Of a DNA stretch of 64,000 bases, positions 8,521 through 17,629 are shown one piece after another. The position numbers and the translations under genes are program-made. The notes under the pieces were generated by a model. The model was not told where the DNA came from and did no database searches. It saw only the letters and a program-made list of their open reading frames with translations. Location: contig LM994670.1 of the NCBI GenBank assembly GCA_000753455.2, positions 741,182-805,181 on the forward strand, read 5' to 3'. How positions within the stretch are numbered: the stretch's first letter is position 1; each line of letters opens with the position of its first letter. The stretch is from Clostridium jeddahitimonense (lineage in GTDB: Bacteria > Bacillota > Clostridia > Clostridiales > Clostridiaceae).

Positions 8521-8570
8521 AAGCTTGTTACTTATACCCAAAATAAGGTTAAAGTGACAAGCTTTTATTT
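8521..8570 (+). terminator. Terminator between the candidate Moco riboswitch and moeA
   Basis: AAGCTTGTTACT (8521-8532) pairs over 12 bp, with one G-T wobble, with AGTGACAAGCTT (8553-8564), then TTATTTTAT. It lies 25 bp before the moeA ATG, so it would cut transcription unless relieved; it may also end the mobB transcript. Confidence 0.88.
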
Positions 8571-8594
8571 TATGTAAGCATGAGGTGCGAAATT

Positions 8595-9800
8595 ATGAAA
8601 TCTTTTATTAGCTTAGAAGAAGGTATAGATATTTTAAATAAAAATGTTAAATCTATTGGAATTGAAGAAGTTTCATTACTTGCTGGAATAGGTAGAGTTT
8701 TAAGTGAAGATGTATTTTCTAAGATAGATAATCCTCCATTTAATAAGTCGGCTATGGATGGATATGCAGTAGTTTATAGTGATACAGAGGAAGGAAAAAA
8801 ATCCTTAAAGGTTATAGATGAAGTTTTTGCAGGAAGCGTTTGTAAAAGTGAAATTAAAAAGGGAACAGCAGTTAAGATAATGACTGGAGCTCCGATACCA
8901 ATAGGAGCTGATGCTGTTATAAAACAAGAAGATGTAACTTTTAAGGATGGTTTTATAGAGGTAAATAAGACTGTAAATGCTGAGGAAAATATCTGCTTAA
9001 AAGGTGAGGATATTAAAGAAGGTAGTCTTTTAGTTAAGAGAAATAAAAGGCTAGATTATGCTGATATAGGTATATTGGCTAGTTCTGGGATAACAAGTGT
9101 TAATGTTTATAAAAAGCCAAAGATAGCTTTTATTAGTACTGGAGATGAAGTATTAGATATAGATAAAGATCTAAAAGGTGGAAAGATATATAACAGCAAT
9201 AAGTACACAATACTAGGTAGATTAATGGAGTTAGGCTATGAAGTATCATATGTAGATCATGAAAATGATAGCTTTACTGGTATCGGAGATAAAATAAAAA
9301 GAGCTTTAGAAGTAGCGGATTTGGTAATTACTACTGGAGGAGCATCTGTAGGAGAAAAGGATTTAATAAAAGAAGCTATAGGCTATATTGGTGGCGAGAA
9401 GTTATTCTGGAAGATTAATATTAAACCGGGTTCGGCTATGCTTTGTAGTAAATATAATGAGAAAATTATATTAAGTCTTTCTGGAAACCCAACGGCAGCA
9501 TTAACTACTTTTGAACTTATAGCAAAGACAACGTTAGAAAAACTAAGTGGAAAAGAAGAGCTAGAAATTAATAGAGAAAAAGCTATATTAATTAATGAAT
9601 TTAAAAAGAAGAGTCCTAGTAGAAGGTTCTTAAGAGGAAAAGTTAAATCAGATGCTAATGGGCAAAAAGTAGAAATAACACAAGTTAAAAGTGGAAATGG
9701 AATTCTTAGTTCAACATTAAATTCTAATTGCTTAATAGAGTTAGAAGCTGGAAATGAAGGAGTTAAGAAAGGTGATATAGTTACAATTATTAAGTTTTAA
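8595..9800 (+). CDS. moeA: Molybdopterin molybdotransferase MoeA
   Basis: A 401-residue enzyme that inserts molybdate into adenylylated molybdopterin. The hallmarks are in order: NPPFNKSAMDGYAV in the N-terminal part, MTGAPIPIGADAVI, the MPT-binding segments TTGGASVGEKDLIKEA and SLSGNPTAALTTFE, and a C-terminal beta domain (RRFLRGKV...). ATG 8595 follows GAGGTG (8583-8587); the in-frame ATG 8580 overlaps that site. It is the first gene of the downstream Moco operon, behind the candidate riboswitch and terminator, and 13 bp before mobA. Confidence 0.95.
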   Translation: MKSFISLEEGIDILNKNVKSIGIEEVSLLAGIGRVLSEDVFSKIDNPPFNKSAMDGYAVVYSDTEEGKKSLKVIDEVFAGSVCKSEIKKGTAVKIMTGAPIPIGADAVIKQEDVTFKDGFIEVNKTVNAEENICLKGEDIKEGSLLVKRNKRLDYADIGILASSGITSVNVYKKPKIAFISTGDEVLDIDKDLKGGKIYNSNKYTILGRLMELGYEVSYVDHENDSFTGIGDKIKRALEVADLVITTGGASVGEKDLIKEAIGYIGGEKLFWKINIKPGSAMLCSKYNEKIILSLSGNPTAALTTFELIAKTTLEKLSGKEELEINREKAILINEFKKKSPSRRFLRGKVKSDANGQKVEITQVKSGNGILSSTLNSNCLIELEAGNEGVKKGDIVTIIKF

Positions 9801-9813
9801 GAGGTGAGTAGCT

Positions 9814-10389
9814 TTGATAAATAAAACGCTAGCTATTTTGGCAGGTGGAAAAAGTAGTAGGATGAATTATAATAATAAAGCTTTTTTAAGTTTTAAAGAA
9901 AAAACTTTCATAGAGCATATTATTAATGCAGGAAAAAGTTTCAAGGAAATTATTATTGTAGCTAATGATAAAGAGGTTTATGAGAGGTTTAATTTAAGAG
10001 TTGTAGAAGATATATATAAGGGGAATGGGCCACTAGCTGGAATACATTCTGCATTGAAAAGTTCTAATACTGATTATGTTTTATGTGTAGCTTGTGATAT
10101 GCCTCTTGTAAGTAGTGAGTTATTAGATTTCTTAGGAAATTATAATGAAGATTATGAGATATTAGTGCCTAAATATAAGGAAAGATTACAGCCGCTTTGT
10201 TCAATATATTCTAAAAATATAATAGGTAAAATAGAAGAGAGCTTAATAAGAAATGAAAATAAATTACAAAGGTTTATAATGTCTTCAAATTATAAAGTAA
10301 TTGAAGAATTAGATAATAGAAAGTTTGAAGAAGAAGATTTTTTAAATGTAAATACACCAATAGAGTTTAATGAATTGGAGGAAAGATAG
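9814..10389 (+). CDS. mobA: Molybdenum cofactor guanylyltransferase MobA
   Basis: A 191-residue nucleotidyltransferase that transfers GMP from GTP to Mo-molybdopterin. It begins with the nucleotide-binding LAGGKSSRMN, then YKGNGPLAGIHSALKS and VACDMPLVS with the metal-binding Asp. The start is TTG 9814, 5 nt behind GAGGTGAG (9801-9808); no better start is available. It ends one base before the mog ATG. With mobB upstream it implies that the host makes the dinucleotide (MGD) form of the cofactor. Confidence 0.93.
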   Translation: MINKTLAILAGGKSSRMNYNNKAFLSFKEKTFIEHIINAGKSFKEIIIVANDKEVYERFNLRVVEDIYKGNGPLAGIHSALKSSNTDYVLCVACDMPLVSSELLDFLGNYNEDYEILVPKYKERLQPLCSIYSKNIIGKIEESLIRNENKLQRFIMSSNYKVIEELDNRKFEEEDFLNVNTPIEFNELEER

Positions 10390-10881
10390 ATGTATACTGT
10401 AGGAATTATTACGAGTAGTGATAAAGGATATGCTGGGGAAAGAGAAGATAAGAGCGGGGCAGTTATAAAAGAAATAGTAGAAGCTAAAGGTTTTGAAGTA
10501 GTAAGATATGTAGTATTGCCAGATGAAAAAGAAATGCTAGCAAAAGAATTTAAACATATGGCAGATGACTTAGGTGTTAATCTTGTTTTAAGTACAGGGG
10601 GAACAGGTTTTTCAGTAAGAGATATAACACCTGAAGCTACGAAGATGGTTATTGAAAGAGAAACTCCAGGAATAAGTGAAGCTATAAGATATTTTAGTTT
10701 ACAAATAACAAAGAGAGCAATGCTTTCAAGAGCTGCTTCAGGAATAAGAAAGAATACGCTTATAGTAAATCTTCCAGGAAGCCCAAAAGCTTGTAAGGAA
10801 GCATTAGATTTTGTATTAGATGATATAAAACATGGAATTGATATATTATTAGGTTCAGCAAGTGAATGTGCTAGAAAGTAA
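10390..10881 (+). CDS. mog: Molybdopterin adenylyltransferase (MogA/MoaB family)
   Basis: A 163-residue protein that adenylylates molybdopterin before MoeA adds molybdenum. The family motif TGGTGFSVRDITPEAT and the closing VNLPGSPKACKEAL are clear, and length fits the MogA/MoaB group. It starts immediately after the mobA stop, with GAGG inside the mobA 3' end, so the two are translationally coupled. It is followed 13 bp later by the MoeA-like gene. Confidence 0.92.
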   Translation: MYTVGIITSSDKGYAGEREDKSGAVIKEIVEAKGFEVVRYVVLPDEKEMLAKEFKHMADDLGVNLVLSTGGTGFSVRDITPEATKMVIERETPGISEAIRYFSLQITKRAMLSRAASGIRKNTLIVNLPGSPKACKEALDFVLDDIKHGIDILLGSASECARK

Positions 10882-10894
10882 GGAGACGTTAATT

Positions 10895-11911
10895 ATGAAG
10901 ATGATAAAAGTTGAGGATGCAGTTGGATGTATTTTATCTCATGATGTTACTCAAATAATACCTGGTGAGTTTAAGGGAAGAGTATTTAAAAAAGGTCATA
11001 TTATTAAAGCTGAAGATATACAAAAGTTTTTAGAAATAGGTAAAGAACACATTTATGTATGGGAGCCTAAAGAAGGTGAGCTTCATGAAAATGATGCTGC
11101 TATAAGAATTTCAAACCTTGTCGTAGGTGAAGGTGTTGCTAAATCAGAAGAAATAAAAGAAGGAAAAGTTGATTTCTTTGCTGATAGAGATGGTATTTTA
11201 AGAATTGATAAAGAAAAATTATTTACTATTAATTCAATAGGAGAAATTATAGTATCAACACTACACAATAATACTCCTATTAAAAAAGGTGAAAAAATAG
11301 GGGCTACTAGAGTTATTCCTTTAATTATAGATGAAAAACCAATATTAAAAGCTGAAGAGTTAGTTAAGGATAAAGTAATTTGGGTTGATGAAATAAAGCC
11401 TAAAAAATGTCTTCTTATAACTACAGGTAATGAAGTTTATAAGGGAAGAATTAAGGATGCATTCTTACCAGTAATAAAGGCTAAGTTAGGATATTACGGA
11501 AGTGAAGTTATAAGGCAAGTAATTTTACCAGATGAAAAAGAAAGAATAATTGAAGAGATTCAAAAGGGATTAGAAGAAAAAGTTGATATGATTATCTGTA
11601 CAGGTGGAATGTCTGTAGATCCAGATGATGTAACACCAACTGCTATAAAAGAAAGTGGTGGAGAGCTTGTAACATATGGTTCACCAGTATTACCAGGTGC
11701 CATGTTCTTACTTGCATATCATAATGGTACGCCGATTCTTGGAGTTCCAAGTTGTGCTATGTACTCAAAAAGAACTGTATTAGATCTTGTTTTACCAAGA
11801 GTATTAGCTGATGAAAGATTAAGCTTTGAGGATATAGCTCATTATGGACATGGTGGATTATGCTTAGATTGTGATGTATGTACATTCCCACATTGCTCAT
11901 TTGGAAAGTAA
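10895..11911 (+). CDS. MoeA-like molybdopterin-binding protein with C-terminal cysteine cluster
   Basis: A 338-residue protein with a molybdopterin-binding (MoCF) domain in its C-terminal half: [34 protein letters not shown] and [15 protein letters not shown]. The N-terminal half resembles SAF/MoeA-like segments but lacks the NPPxxxSAMDGYA motif of true MoeA, so it is a paralogue, not a second MoeA. It ends in [16 protein letters not shown], four cysteines that could bind a metal or carry sulfur. ATG 10895 follows AAGGAG (10880-10885), which overlaps the mog stop. The role is unknown; location implies a Moco-related step or cofactor delivery. Confidence 0.8.
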   Translation: MKMIKVEDAVGCILSHDVTQIIPGEFKGRVFKKGHIIKAEDIQKFLEIGKEHIYVWEPKEGELHENDAAIRISNLVVGEGVAKSEEIKEGKVDFFADRDGILRIDKEKLFTINSIGEIIVSTLHNNTPIKKGEKIGATRVIPLIIDEKPILKAEELVKDKVIWVDEIKPKKCLLITTGNEVYKGRIKDAFLPVIKAKLGYYGSEVIRQVILPDEKERIIEEIQKGLEEKVDMIICTGGMSVDPDDVTPTAIKESGGELVTYGSPVLPGAMFLLAYHNGTPILGVPSCAMYSKRTVLDLVLPRVLADERLSFEDIAHYGHGGLCLDCDVCTFPHCSFGK

Positions 11912-11924
11912 AAGGAGAAAAAAT

Positions 11925-12407
11925 ATGGATAATGGATTAACTCATTTTGATAATAGTGGAAATGCTAGAATGGTTGATGTTTCTGAAAAGAGAGAAACTG
12001 CAAGATGTGCAGTAGCTGTATCTAAGATAAAGGTAAGTGAAGAAACATTAGAGCTTATTGAGGCAGGAAAGATAGGTAAAGGAGATGTACTTGGAGTTGC
12101 TAGAGTAGCTGGAATAATGGCAAGTAAGCAAACTTCTAATTTAATTCCAATGTGTCATCCTTTAATGATTTCTAGTGTTAATGTTGACTTTGATATAAAT
12201 AAAGATGAAAATGCTATAGATATAACAGCAACTGTAAAGATAGTTGATAAAACAGGTGTTGAAATGGAAGCTTTAACAGCAGCAACAGTTGCAGCTTTAA
12301 CTATTTATGATATGTGTAAAGCTGTAGATAAGAGAATGGTAATTGAGGGGACTCATCTGTTAAAGAAAACAGGAGGGAAAAGTGGTGAATTCAATTTTTT
12401 TGAATAG
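11925..12407 (+). CDS. moaC: Cyclic pyranopterin monophosphate synthase MoaC
   Basis: A 160-residue enzyme catalysing the second half of the first Moco step, forming cPMP from the MoaA product. The N-terminus [15 protein letters not shown] and the active-site segments [15 protein letters not shown] and [19 protein letters not shown] are typical. ATG 11925 is preceded by AAAGGAG (11911-11917). It sits between the MoeA-like gene and moaA, so both cPMP genes are co-transcribed with the late-step genes. Confidence 0.95.
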   Translation: MDNGLTHFDNSGNARMVDVSEKRETARCAVAVSKIKVSEETLELIEAGKIGKGDVLGVARVAGIMASKQTSNLIPMCHPLMISSVNVDFDINKDENAIDITATVKIVDKTGVEMEALTAATVAALTIYDMCKAVDKRMVIEGTHLLKKTGGKSGEFNFFE

Positions 12408-12421
12408 CTGCATAATTAGAA

Positions 12422-13393
12422 ATGAAGGATAAATTTAAAAGAGAAATTGACTATTTACGATTATCTGTAACTGATAATTGTAATTTAAGATGCATATATT
12501 GCATGGATGAAAAAGAGAATAATTTCTTAAAAGCATCTGAAAAATTAAGCGATGAAGAAATATTAAGAGTAGTTAAGTCTTGTGCTGAAGTAGGTATAAA
12601 GAAAATAAGAATAACAGGGGGAGAGCCTCTAGTTAGACCTAATGTAACTGAGCTTATAGACAGTATAAATAATATTGAAGGTATAGAGGAAATTTATATT
12701 ACTACTAATGGGATACTTTTAGGTGACAAGGTTGAAGCTTTAGCTAAAAGTGGTGTTAAGGGAGTAAATATAAGTCTTGACTCTCTGAAGGAAGATAGAT
12801 TTAAGAGCTTAACAAGAAGAGGTGACCTTTCAAAAGTTTTAGAGGCTATTGATAAGTGTATAGAGTTTGGAATCAAAGTAAAGCTTAATACAGTTATGGT
12901 TAATGATATAAATCATGATGAGATTATAGATTTTATAAAGCTTACAATAAATAAACCTATAGATGTTAGATTTATTGAACTTATGCCAATAGGTGTAGGA
13001 AAGGTTTATAAGGGAGTTAGCAATCAGGAAATAAGAGATCTTATAAAAGATAACTTTAACAATATTATTGAAATAGGTAAAGAAAAAAGTAGCGGACCAG
13101 CTAAATATATAAAGGTAGATGATGCTTTAGGTAAAGTTGGATTTATAAGTGCTATGAGTAATTGCTTCTGTGAAGAATGCAATAGAGTTAGGATTACACC
13201 AGAAGGATTCTTAAAGCAATGTTTACACTTTGATTATGGAATAAGCTTAAGAGATCTTATTAGAAAAGGTATATCTGACCAAGATTTAAAGATAAAGATT
13301 GAAGAGACTATTTATAACAAGCCGGAAAAACATTTATTTAATCAAAATAAAGAGCATGAAGAAATAAGATTTATGAATCAAATTGGAGGATAA
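12422..13393 (+). CDS. moaA: GTP 3',8-cyclase MoaA (radical SAM)
   Basis: A 323-residue radical SAM enzyme that rearranges GTP in the first step of Moco synthesis. The N-terminal cluster motif CNLRCIYC and GGEPLVR bind the SAM cluster; the second [4Fe-4S] site is CFCEECNRVR plus the cysteine in LKQCLHF. The essential C-terminal Gly-Gly is present (NQIGG). The gap after moaC is only 14 bp and no good Shine-Dalgarno is visible before ATG 12422, so it may rely on coupling to moaC. Confidence 0.95.
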   Translation: MKDKFKREIDYLRLSVTDNCNLRCIYCMDEKENNFLKASEKLSDEEILRVVKSCAEVGIKKIRITGGEPLVRPNVTELIDSINNIEGIEEIYITTNGILLGDKVEALAKSGVKGVNISLDSLKEDRFKSLTRRGDLSKVLEAIDKCIEFGIKVKLNTVMVNDINHDEIIDFIKLTINKPIDVRFIELMPIGVGKVYKGVSNQEIRDLIKDNFNNIIEIGKEKSSGPAKYIKVDDALGKVGFISAMSNCFCEECNRVRITPEGFLKQCLHFDYGISLRDLIRKGISDQDLKIKIEETIYNKPEKHLFNQNKEHEEIRFMNQIGG

Positions 13394-13397
13394 TATT

Positions 13398-13853
13398 ATG
13401 TGTAAAGTAATAGCTGTATGTACGAGTGAGAAAAAAGGAACTGCTAAGCAAATGGTAGATGAAGCGAATCTTATTGAAGAGTTCGGAATTGAAGGAGATG
13501 CTCACGCTGGAAAATGGCATAGACAAGTAAGTCTTTTAGGATTAGAAAAGATAGATGAGTTTAACGCTAAAGGTGGAGGCGTAAATTTTGGAGACTTCGG
13601 CGAAAATTTAGTTATATCAGGTATTGAACTTACTAAATTACCTATAGGACAAAGATTTAAAGTTGGAGAAACTATATTAGAGCTTACTCAAATAGGAAAG
13701 CAATGTCACGACAAATGCGAGATATTCTATAGAGTTGGTCAATGTATAATGCCTACTAATGGAGTATTTACTAGAGTTTTAAAAGGCGGAAAAGTTAAGG
13801 TTGGAGACGAAGTTATTCTTTTAGAAAATGAAAATAAAACTTTAAGTTTATAA
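13398..13853 (+). CDS. MOSC domain protein
   Basis: A 151-residue stand-alone MOSC domain. MOSC proteins bind molybdopterin or carry persulfide for sulfuration of the cofactor; the conserved cysteine region is GKQCHDKCEIFYRVGQC, with GIEGDAHAGKWHRQVSLL and FGENLVISGIEL upstream. ATG 13398 has GGAGGA (13385-13390) inside the end of moaA. It is the last gene of the Moco operon, directly followed by a strong terminator. A role in cofactor sulfuration or trafficking is inferred. Confidence 0.88.
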   Translation: MCKVIAVCTSEKKGTAKQMVDEANLIEEFGIEGDAHAGKWHRQVSLLGLEKIDEFNAKGGGVNFGDFGENLVISGIELTKLPIGQRFKVGETILELTQIGKQCHDKCEIFYRVGQCIMPTNGVFTRVLKGGKVKVGDEVILLENENKTLSL

Positions 13854-13861
13854 TAATAAGT

Positions 13862-13900
13862 ATACGGTAGAATCAAAAAAATTGATACTACCGTATTTTT
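13862..13900. terminator. Rho-independent terminator after the Moco operon
   Basis: ATACGGTAG (13862-13870) pairs with CTACCGTAT (13888-13896), with ATC/GAT inside, then TTTTT. It could also serve the minus-strand peptidase remnant. Confidence 0.9.
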
Positions 13901-13936
13901 ACAGATATATAGTAGCTTGACAAAAAGAAGAGAGTA

Positions 13937-14278
13937 CTAATATCTCTTGAGATATTCTTCAAGACAGAGACTTTCATTAAATATTACTTCAGCAGCTTCT
14001 TTTCCAACATATCTAATATGCCAGGGCTCATGTTGTATTCCTGTTATATATGTTTTACCTTCTGGGTATCGAATAACAAATCCATACTTATAAGAATTAT
14101 TTGCTAACCAATGGTATACATCTTCATTGTTGCCTCCAGCATCTAAATTAATGTCTAATGCTAATCCAGTTTCGTGCTCACTAAATCCAGGACGTGCAAC
14201 TAGGCTTTCTGCTAAAGATGTTGCATCTTCTTGTGAATAACCTAATGATTTATTCATATTGATTTCTTCTTTAAACAA
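13937..14278 (-). pseudogene. Truncated VanY-type D-Ala-D-Ala carboxypeptidase (M15B)
   Basis: At most 113 residues remain, from TTG 14278; an ATG lies at 14257. The zinc-peptidase core is intact: ARPGFSEHETGLALDI holds the SxHxxGxAxD zinc motif and EPWHIRYVG the third ligand. Family members are usually over 200 residues with a signal peptide or membrane anchor and an N-terminal YRS region. All of that is missing, and the DNA beyond 14278 is AT-rich with no matching frame. The gene therefore looks 5'-deleted; a cytoplasmic mini-enzyme cannot be excluded. Confidence 0.6.
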
Positions 14279-14472
14279 TTGTAAAAGTGTATATCTAATT
14301 ATTTACAAATTTATAAATCCTATATTACAAATTTATTAAATATTTTATTTTTATTAGACAACAGAACTTTAAGAAATAAGATATGTTAAAAATCGTTAAA
14401 GTAATAGTTTATTTATTTAGCAACTCTTCATATAATGTAATATTAATTATTTGATATATAAGGAGAAAGTTT

Positions 14473-16284
14473 GTGGCTTCGAGCAATGGTGATAGATTAG
14501 AAAAATTATCAAGGAAAAAAAGAATTAAAGCTAAAAAGAGAAAATGTTCAAAGCAGTTATATCCAGCATTGAAAAATACTAAAAATGGTGCAATATATGG
14601 ATATATAAATAATAAAGGTGAATTTGTAATACAACCCAAATTTGATGGGGCTTATGATTTTAATGATAATTGTTTAGCTATAATAAATGAAAATAATAAG
14701 GATGGAATAATTGATTTAAAAGGAGAGTATAAGGTATACCCCATATACGATAGTATAAGCCCATTCAAGGAAGATAGGGCTATTTTTAGTAGAGATGGTA
14801 GTATGGGGATAATAGGTCAAGATGGAAATGTAATAACAAAGAAGAGATATGGAATAGTTGGAGATTTTAATGATGATAGGGCTGTAGTTGGTGATAGTAA
14901 GTCAGGAGACTATAAATATGGATATATAGATAGAAATGGAAAAGAGGTAATACATCTAAAGTATGAAAATGCTAATGATTTTATAGATGATATTGCATTA
15001 GTAAAGATAAAAGATAAGGAATATGGATTAATAGATAAAGAAGGGAAAATTTTAAATATCTATAAATATTATTTGGTATCTCAATATGGCGATGGAGTTA
15101 TGATGTTTGCTGAGGAATCAGAAGGCTCTTATGGATATATAGATAGAGATGGAAATGTAATAATTAAGCCTATATTTACATCTGCTAGTGAATTTGTTGA
15201 TGGGGTTGCTATAGTATCTACTGAGCAAAATTATAATGGGCCATATGGAGTAATTAATAAAAAGGGAGAATATATTTTTACTCCTATATTTAGTGAAATT
15301 AGATACTTAGGTGAAGATAGATTAGCCTTAGGAATGCCTATAGGTAAACCACTAGGAGATGATAAGTTCATAGCACCTAGTATATTTGCTATAGGTGATA
15401 CAAGTGGAAATCTCTTAACTCAATTCAAATATTATGCTGTAGGAAATTATAAGAAAGGTGTTGCATATGCTTCAAATAATAACTCAACTTTCTTTATAGA
15501 TAAAAAAGGGAAGGTAATTAATTCATTACCAAAGGTTAAGGGAAGTGGGGAGTTAGAAATAAAAGATGATATAATTTATGCTGATATAGATTATTCACCA
15601 TATTACTTAACAAGATCAGGGAAAATTATATATAAGCCAAATGATGAAATTATACTTGATAATAGATATTCTGTAGTTAAAGAGAGATATAAACCAAACT
15701 TTAATTTTTTAATTTATATCCCACAAGTTAAGGGTATTAAAAATAGAAGGATTGAAAAGAAGGTAAATAATAAGCTTAAAACATTATCATATTTTAAACC
15801 ATTTGCAGAAGATCAGATTAGTCACAATATAAATGAAAATGATGTTTTAGATTATAGTTATTATGGAACCTTTGAAGTTACATTTTTTAAGAAGGACATA
15901 CTTATACTAAGCTTAACAGGATATTATTATCCTTTAGGTGCTGCGCATGGATTATCATCTAAAATAACACCTGTAATAAATCTTGATAGTGGTGAGTTTT
16001 ATAGTTTAGAAGATTTATTTAAGGTAGAAGTAGATTGGAAGAGTAGATTAAATTCAATTATAGAAAAGATGATAAATGAAGATCCGCAGTATGCCTATGT
16101 ATATAAGGATGGGTTTAAAGGAATAAATGAAGGACAAAATTTTTATTTTGATGAAGATAACCTATATATTTATTTTCAACCTTATGATATAGGGCCATAT
16201 GCAGCAGGATTTATTACATTTAAGATACCATTTAGCTTAATACAGGATATTATGGAAAAAGGAAATATTGATTGGATAAAATAA
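14473..16284 (+). CDS. WG-repeat protein with C-terminal DUF3298/RsiV-like domain
   Basis: A 603-residue protein. A short lysine/arginine-rich N-terminus (about 10-25) leads into at least seven WG-type beta repeats of the form GYIxxxGxxVIxPxF (about 42-350, such as GYINNKGEFVIQPKF and GYIDRDGNVIIKPIF). The last 200 residues resemble DUF4163/DUF3298, as found in RsiV and PdaC (HGLSSKITPVINLDSGEFY, YFQPYDIGPYAAGF). GTG 14473 follows AAGGAGA (14460-14466). No signal peptide or membrane segment is seen, odd for a DUF3298 protein, so location is uncertain. A binding or surface role is only inferred. Confidence 0.75.
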   Translation: MASSNGDRLEKLSRKKRIKAKKRKCSKQLYPALKNTKNGAIYGYINNKGEFVIQPKFDGAYDFNDNCLAIINENNKDGIIDLKGEYKVYPIYDSISPFKEDRAIFSRDGSMGIIGQDGNVITKKRYGIVGDFNDDRAVVGDSKSGDYKYGYIDRNGKEVIHLKYENANDFIDDIALVKIKDKEYGLIDKEGKILNIYKYYLVSQYGDGVMMFAEESEGSYGYIDRDGNVIIKPIFTSASEFVDGVAIVSTEQNYNGPYGVINKKGEYIFTPIFSEIRYLGEDRLALGMPIGKPLGDDKFIAPSIFAIGDTSGNLLTQFKYYAVGNYKKGVAYASNNNSTFFIDKKGKVINSLPKVKGSGELEIKDDIIYADIDYSPYYLTRSGKIIYKPNDEIILDNRYSVVKERYKPNFNFLIYIPQVKGIKNRRIEKKVNNKLKTLSYFKPFAEDQISHNINENDVLDYSYYGTFEVTFFKKDILILSLTGYYYPLGAAHGLSSKITPVINLDSGEFYSLEDLFKVEVDWKSRLNSIIEKMINEDPQYAYVYKDGFKGINEGQNFYFDEDNLYIYFQPYDIGPYAAGFITFKIPFSLIQDIMEKGNIDWIK

Positions 16285-16303
16285 TAGGAGTACACATCTC
16301 AGA

Positions 16304-16332
16304 AGAGGTTGCTTAGGGCAATCTCTTTTTTT
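16304..16332 (+). terminator. Rho-independent terminator after the WG-repeat gene
   Basis: AGAGGTTGC (16304-16312), short loop, GCAATCTCT (16318-16326), then seven T (one counted in the stem). Confidence 0.92.
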
Positions 16333-16396
16333 ATAATTTTTTAGAAAATTACATAAACTAACACTAAAAATAAGATTAATTAAAGGAGAATATAAA

Positions 16397-17425
16397 ATGG
16401 ATAAGGCCAATCTTAAAAAGAATATTATTTCAAAAACAATATTATTTATAGCAATTATGATATTTGTAGTAATATTTAAATCAATATTTGGAGAGCAGAA
16501 TACACCAGTTGGTATTGCAACTGTAATAACATTACTTATGTTATTAGGAAAGGATTTAACACAGAATCCAATAAAGAATTTTTTAATACTTGCAGGAATT
16601 AATTTAGCACTTGGAATAAGTGCATTTATAGCTGCTAATAATGTTTGGTTAGGAATAATTATAGACTTTTCTGCGTTATCATTAATAGGATATTATTTTA
16701 GTTATGCGATGACCAAGGGGCTTATATTGCCTTATGGATTACAATATTTATTTATGTTAAATGGTCCTGTATATGGAGATGTTTTTGTAAAGAGAATTTT
16801 AGCATTAATTGCTGGTGCTGTAATTATTATGGTAAGTCAATTTATAGTAAATACCAAGAAAAATAATACTTTTAAAAAAGAGAATTCAATAATAGGTTTT
16901 AATAAAGATGAAAATGATAGTGTTTATAGGGAGTATGAAGTATTTGGTAAAAAGGTTAAGATACATACAATAAGAGCTTCTTATGCGATAAGAGTTGGAT
17001 TTCTTACAGCATTAACTTCGTTTATAGCCTTATATTTCAAGCTAGCTGAAGGGCGTTGGATGGTTTATACTATCTTCTCCTTAACTGAGTTATATTCAGA
17101 AAATTGTAAAGTTAGAGCCTGGAAGAGATTACAAGGAACTATTATAGGTTCAATTATTTTGATTATACTCTTTATCTTTATTAAAAGTCCAACTTTAAGA
17201 GGTTTGATGATATTAGTAGTGGGATATTTAAATTCATTTGCAGAAGATTATAGAGATGTGGTAGTTTTAGTTACAATATCTGCTGTAGCACCTTTGGCAC
17301 TTACAACAGGATCTTTCTATGCAGTACTTGAGAGAATAATTTATGTTATTATAGGTATAATTCTAGCGTTAATAGCAAATGCACTTATTTTGAAAAAGTC
17401 AGAAAAAGATACATCAACAACGTAG
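16397..17425 (+). CDS. FUSC-family (aromatic acid exporter-like) membrane protein
   Basis: A 342-residue protein with two blocks of hydrophobic helices (about 10-150 and 200-335) separated by a charged stretch (about 152-190). The second block holds RVGFLTALTSFIALYF and RAWKRLQGTIIGSIILI, the RxxxRxxGTxxG pattern of FUSC/YccS/AaeB-type proteins, which export organic or aromatic acids. ATG 16397 follows AAAGGAGA. It stands alone between two terminators. The substrate is unknown. Confidence 0.75.
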   Translation: MDKANLKKNIISKTILFIAIMIFVVIFKSIFGEQNTPVGIATVITLLMLLGKDLTQNPIKNFLILAGINLALGISAFIAANNVWLGIIIDFSALSLIGYYFSYAMTKGLILPYGLQYLFMLNGPVYGDVFVKRILALIAGAVIIMVSQFIVNTKKNNTFKKENSIIGFNKDENDSVYREYEVFGKKVKIHTIRASYAIRVGFLTALTSFIALYFKLAEGRWMVYTIFSLTELYSENCKVRAWKRLQGTIIGSIILIILFIFIKSPTLRGLMILVVGYLNSFAEDYRDVVVLVTISAVAPLALTTGSFYAVLERIIYVIIGIILALIANALILKKSEKDTSTT

Positions 17426-17473
17426 TAGGAATAAAATGTTGTAACAAAAGTATACATATAGAGTATATTAATT

Positions 17474-17515
17474 AATAAAGAACTGATGCAAATAAAATTT
17501 GTATCAGTTCTTTAT
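17474..17515 (+). terminator. Terminator-like hairpin after the FUSC gene
   Basis: AAAGAACTGAT (17477-17487) pairs with ATCAGTTCTTT (17503-17513), extended inward by CAAAT/ATTTG. The stem is strong but the T-tract after it is short. Confidence 0.75.
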
Positions 17516-17629
17516 TGTGAAGATTCAGAAAATAGAAAAGATACAAAAAGTTTTAATATATAGCAAAAGGTGGTAAAATTACTTTTGTTAATAATAATTA
17601 TGTAGGGTAAAAGGGGGATAATAAAAGGA

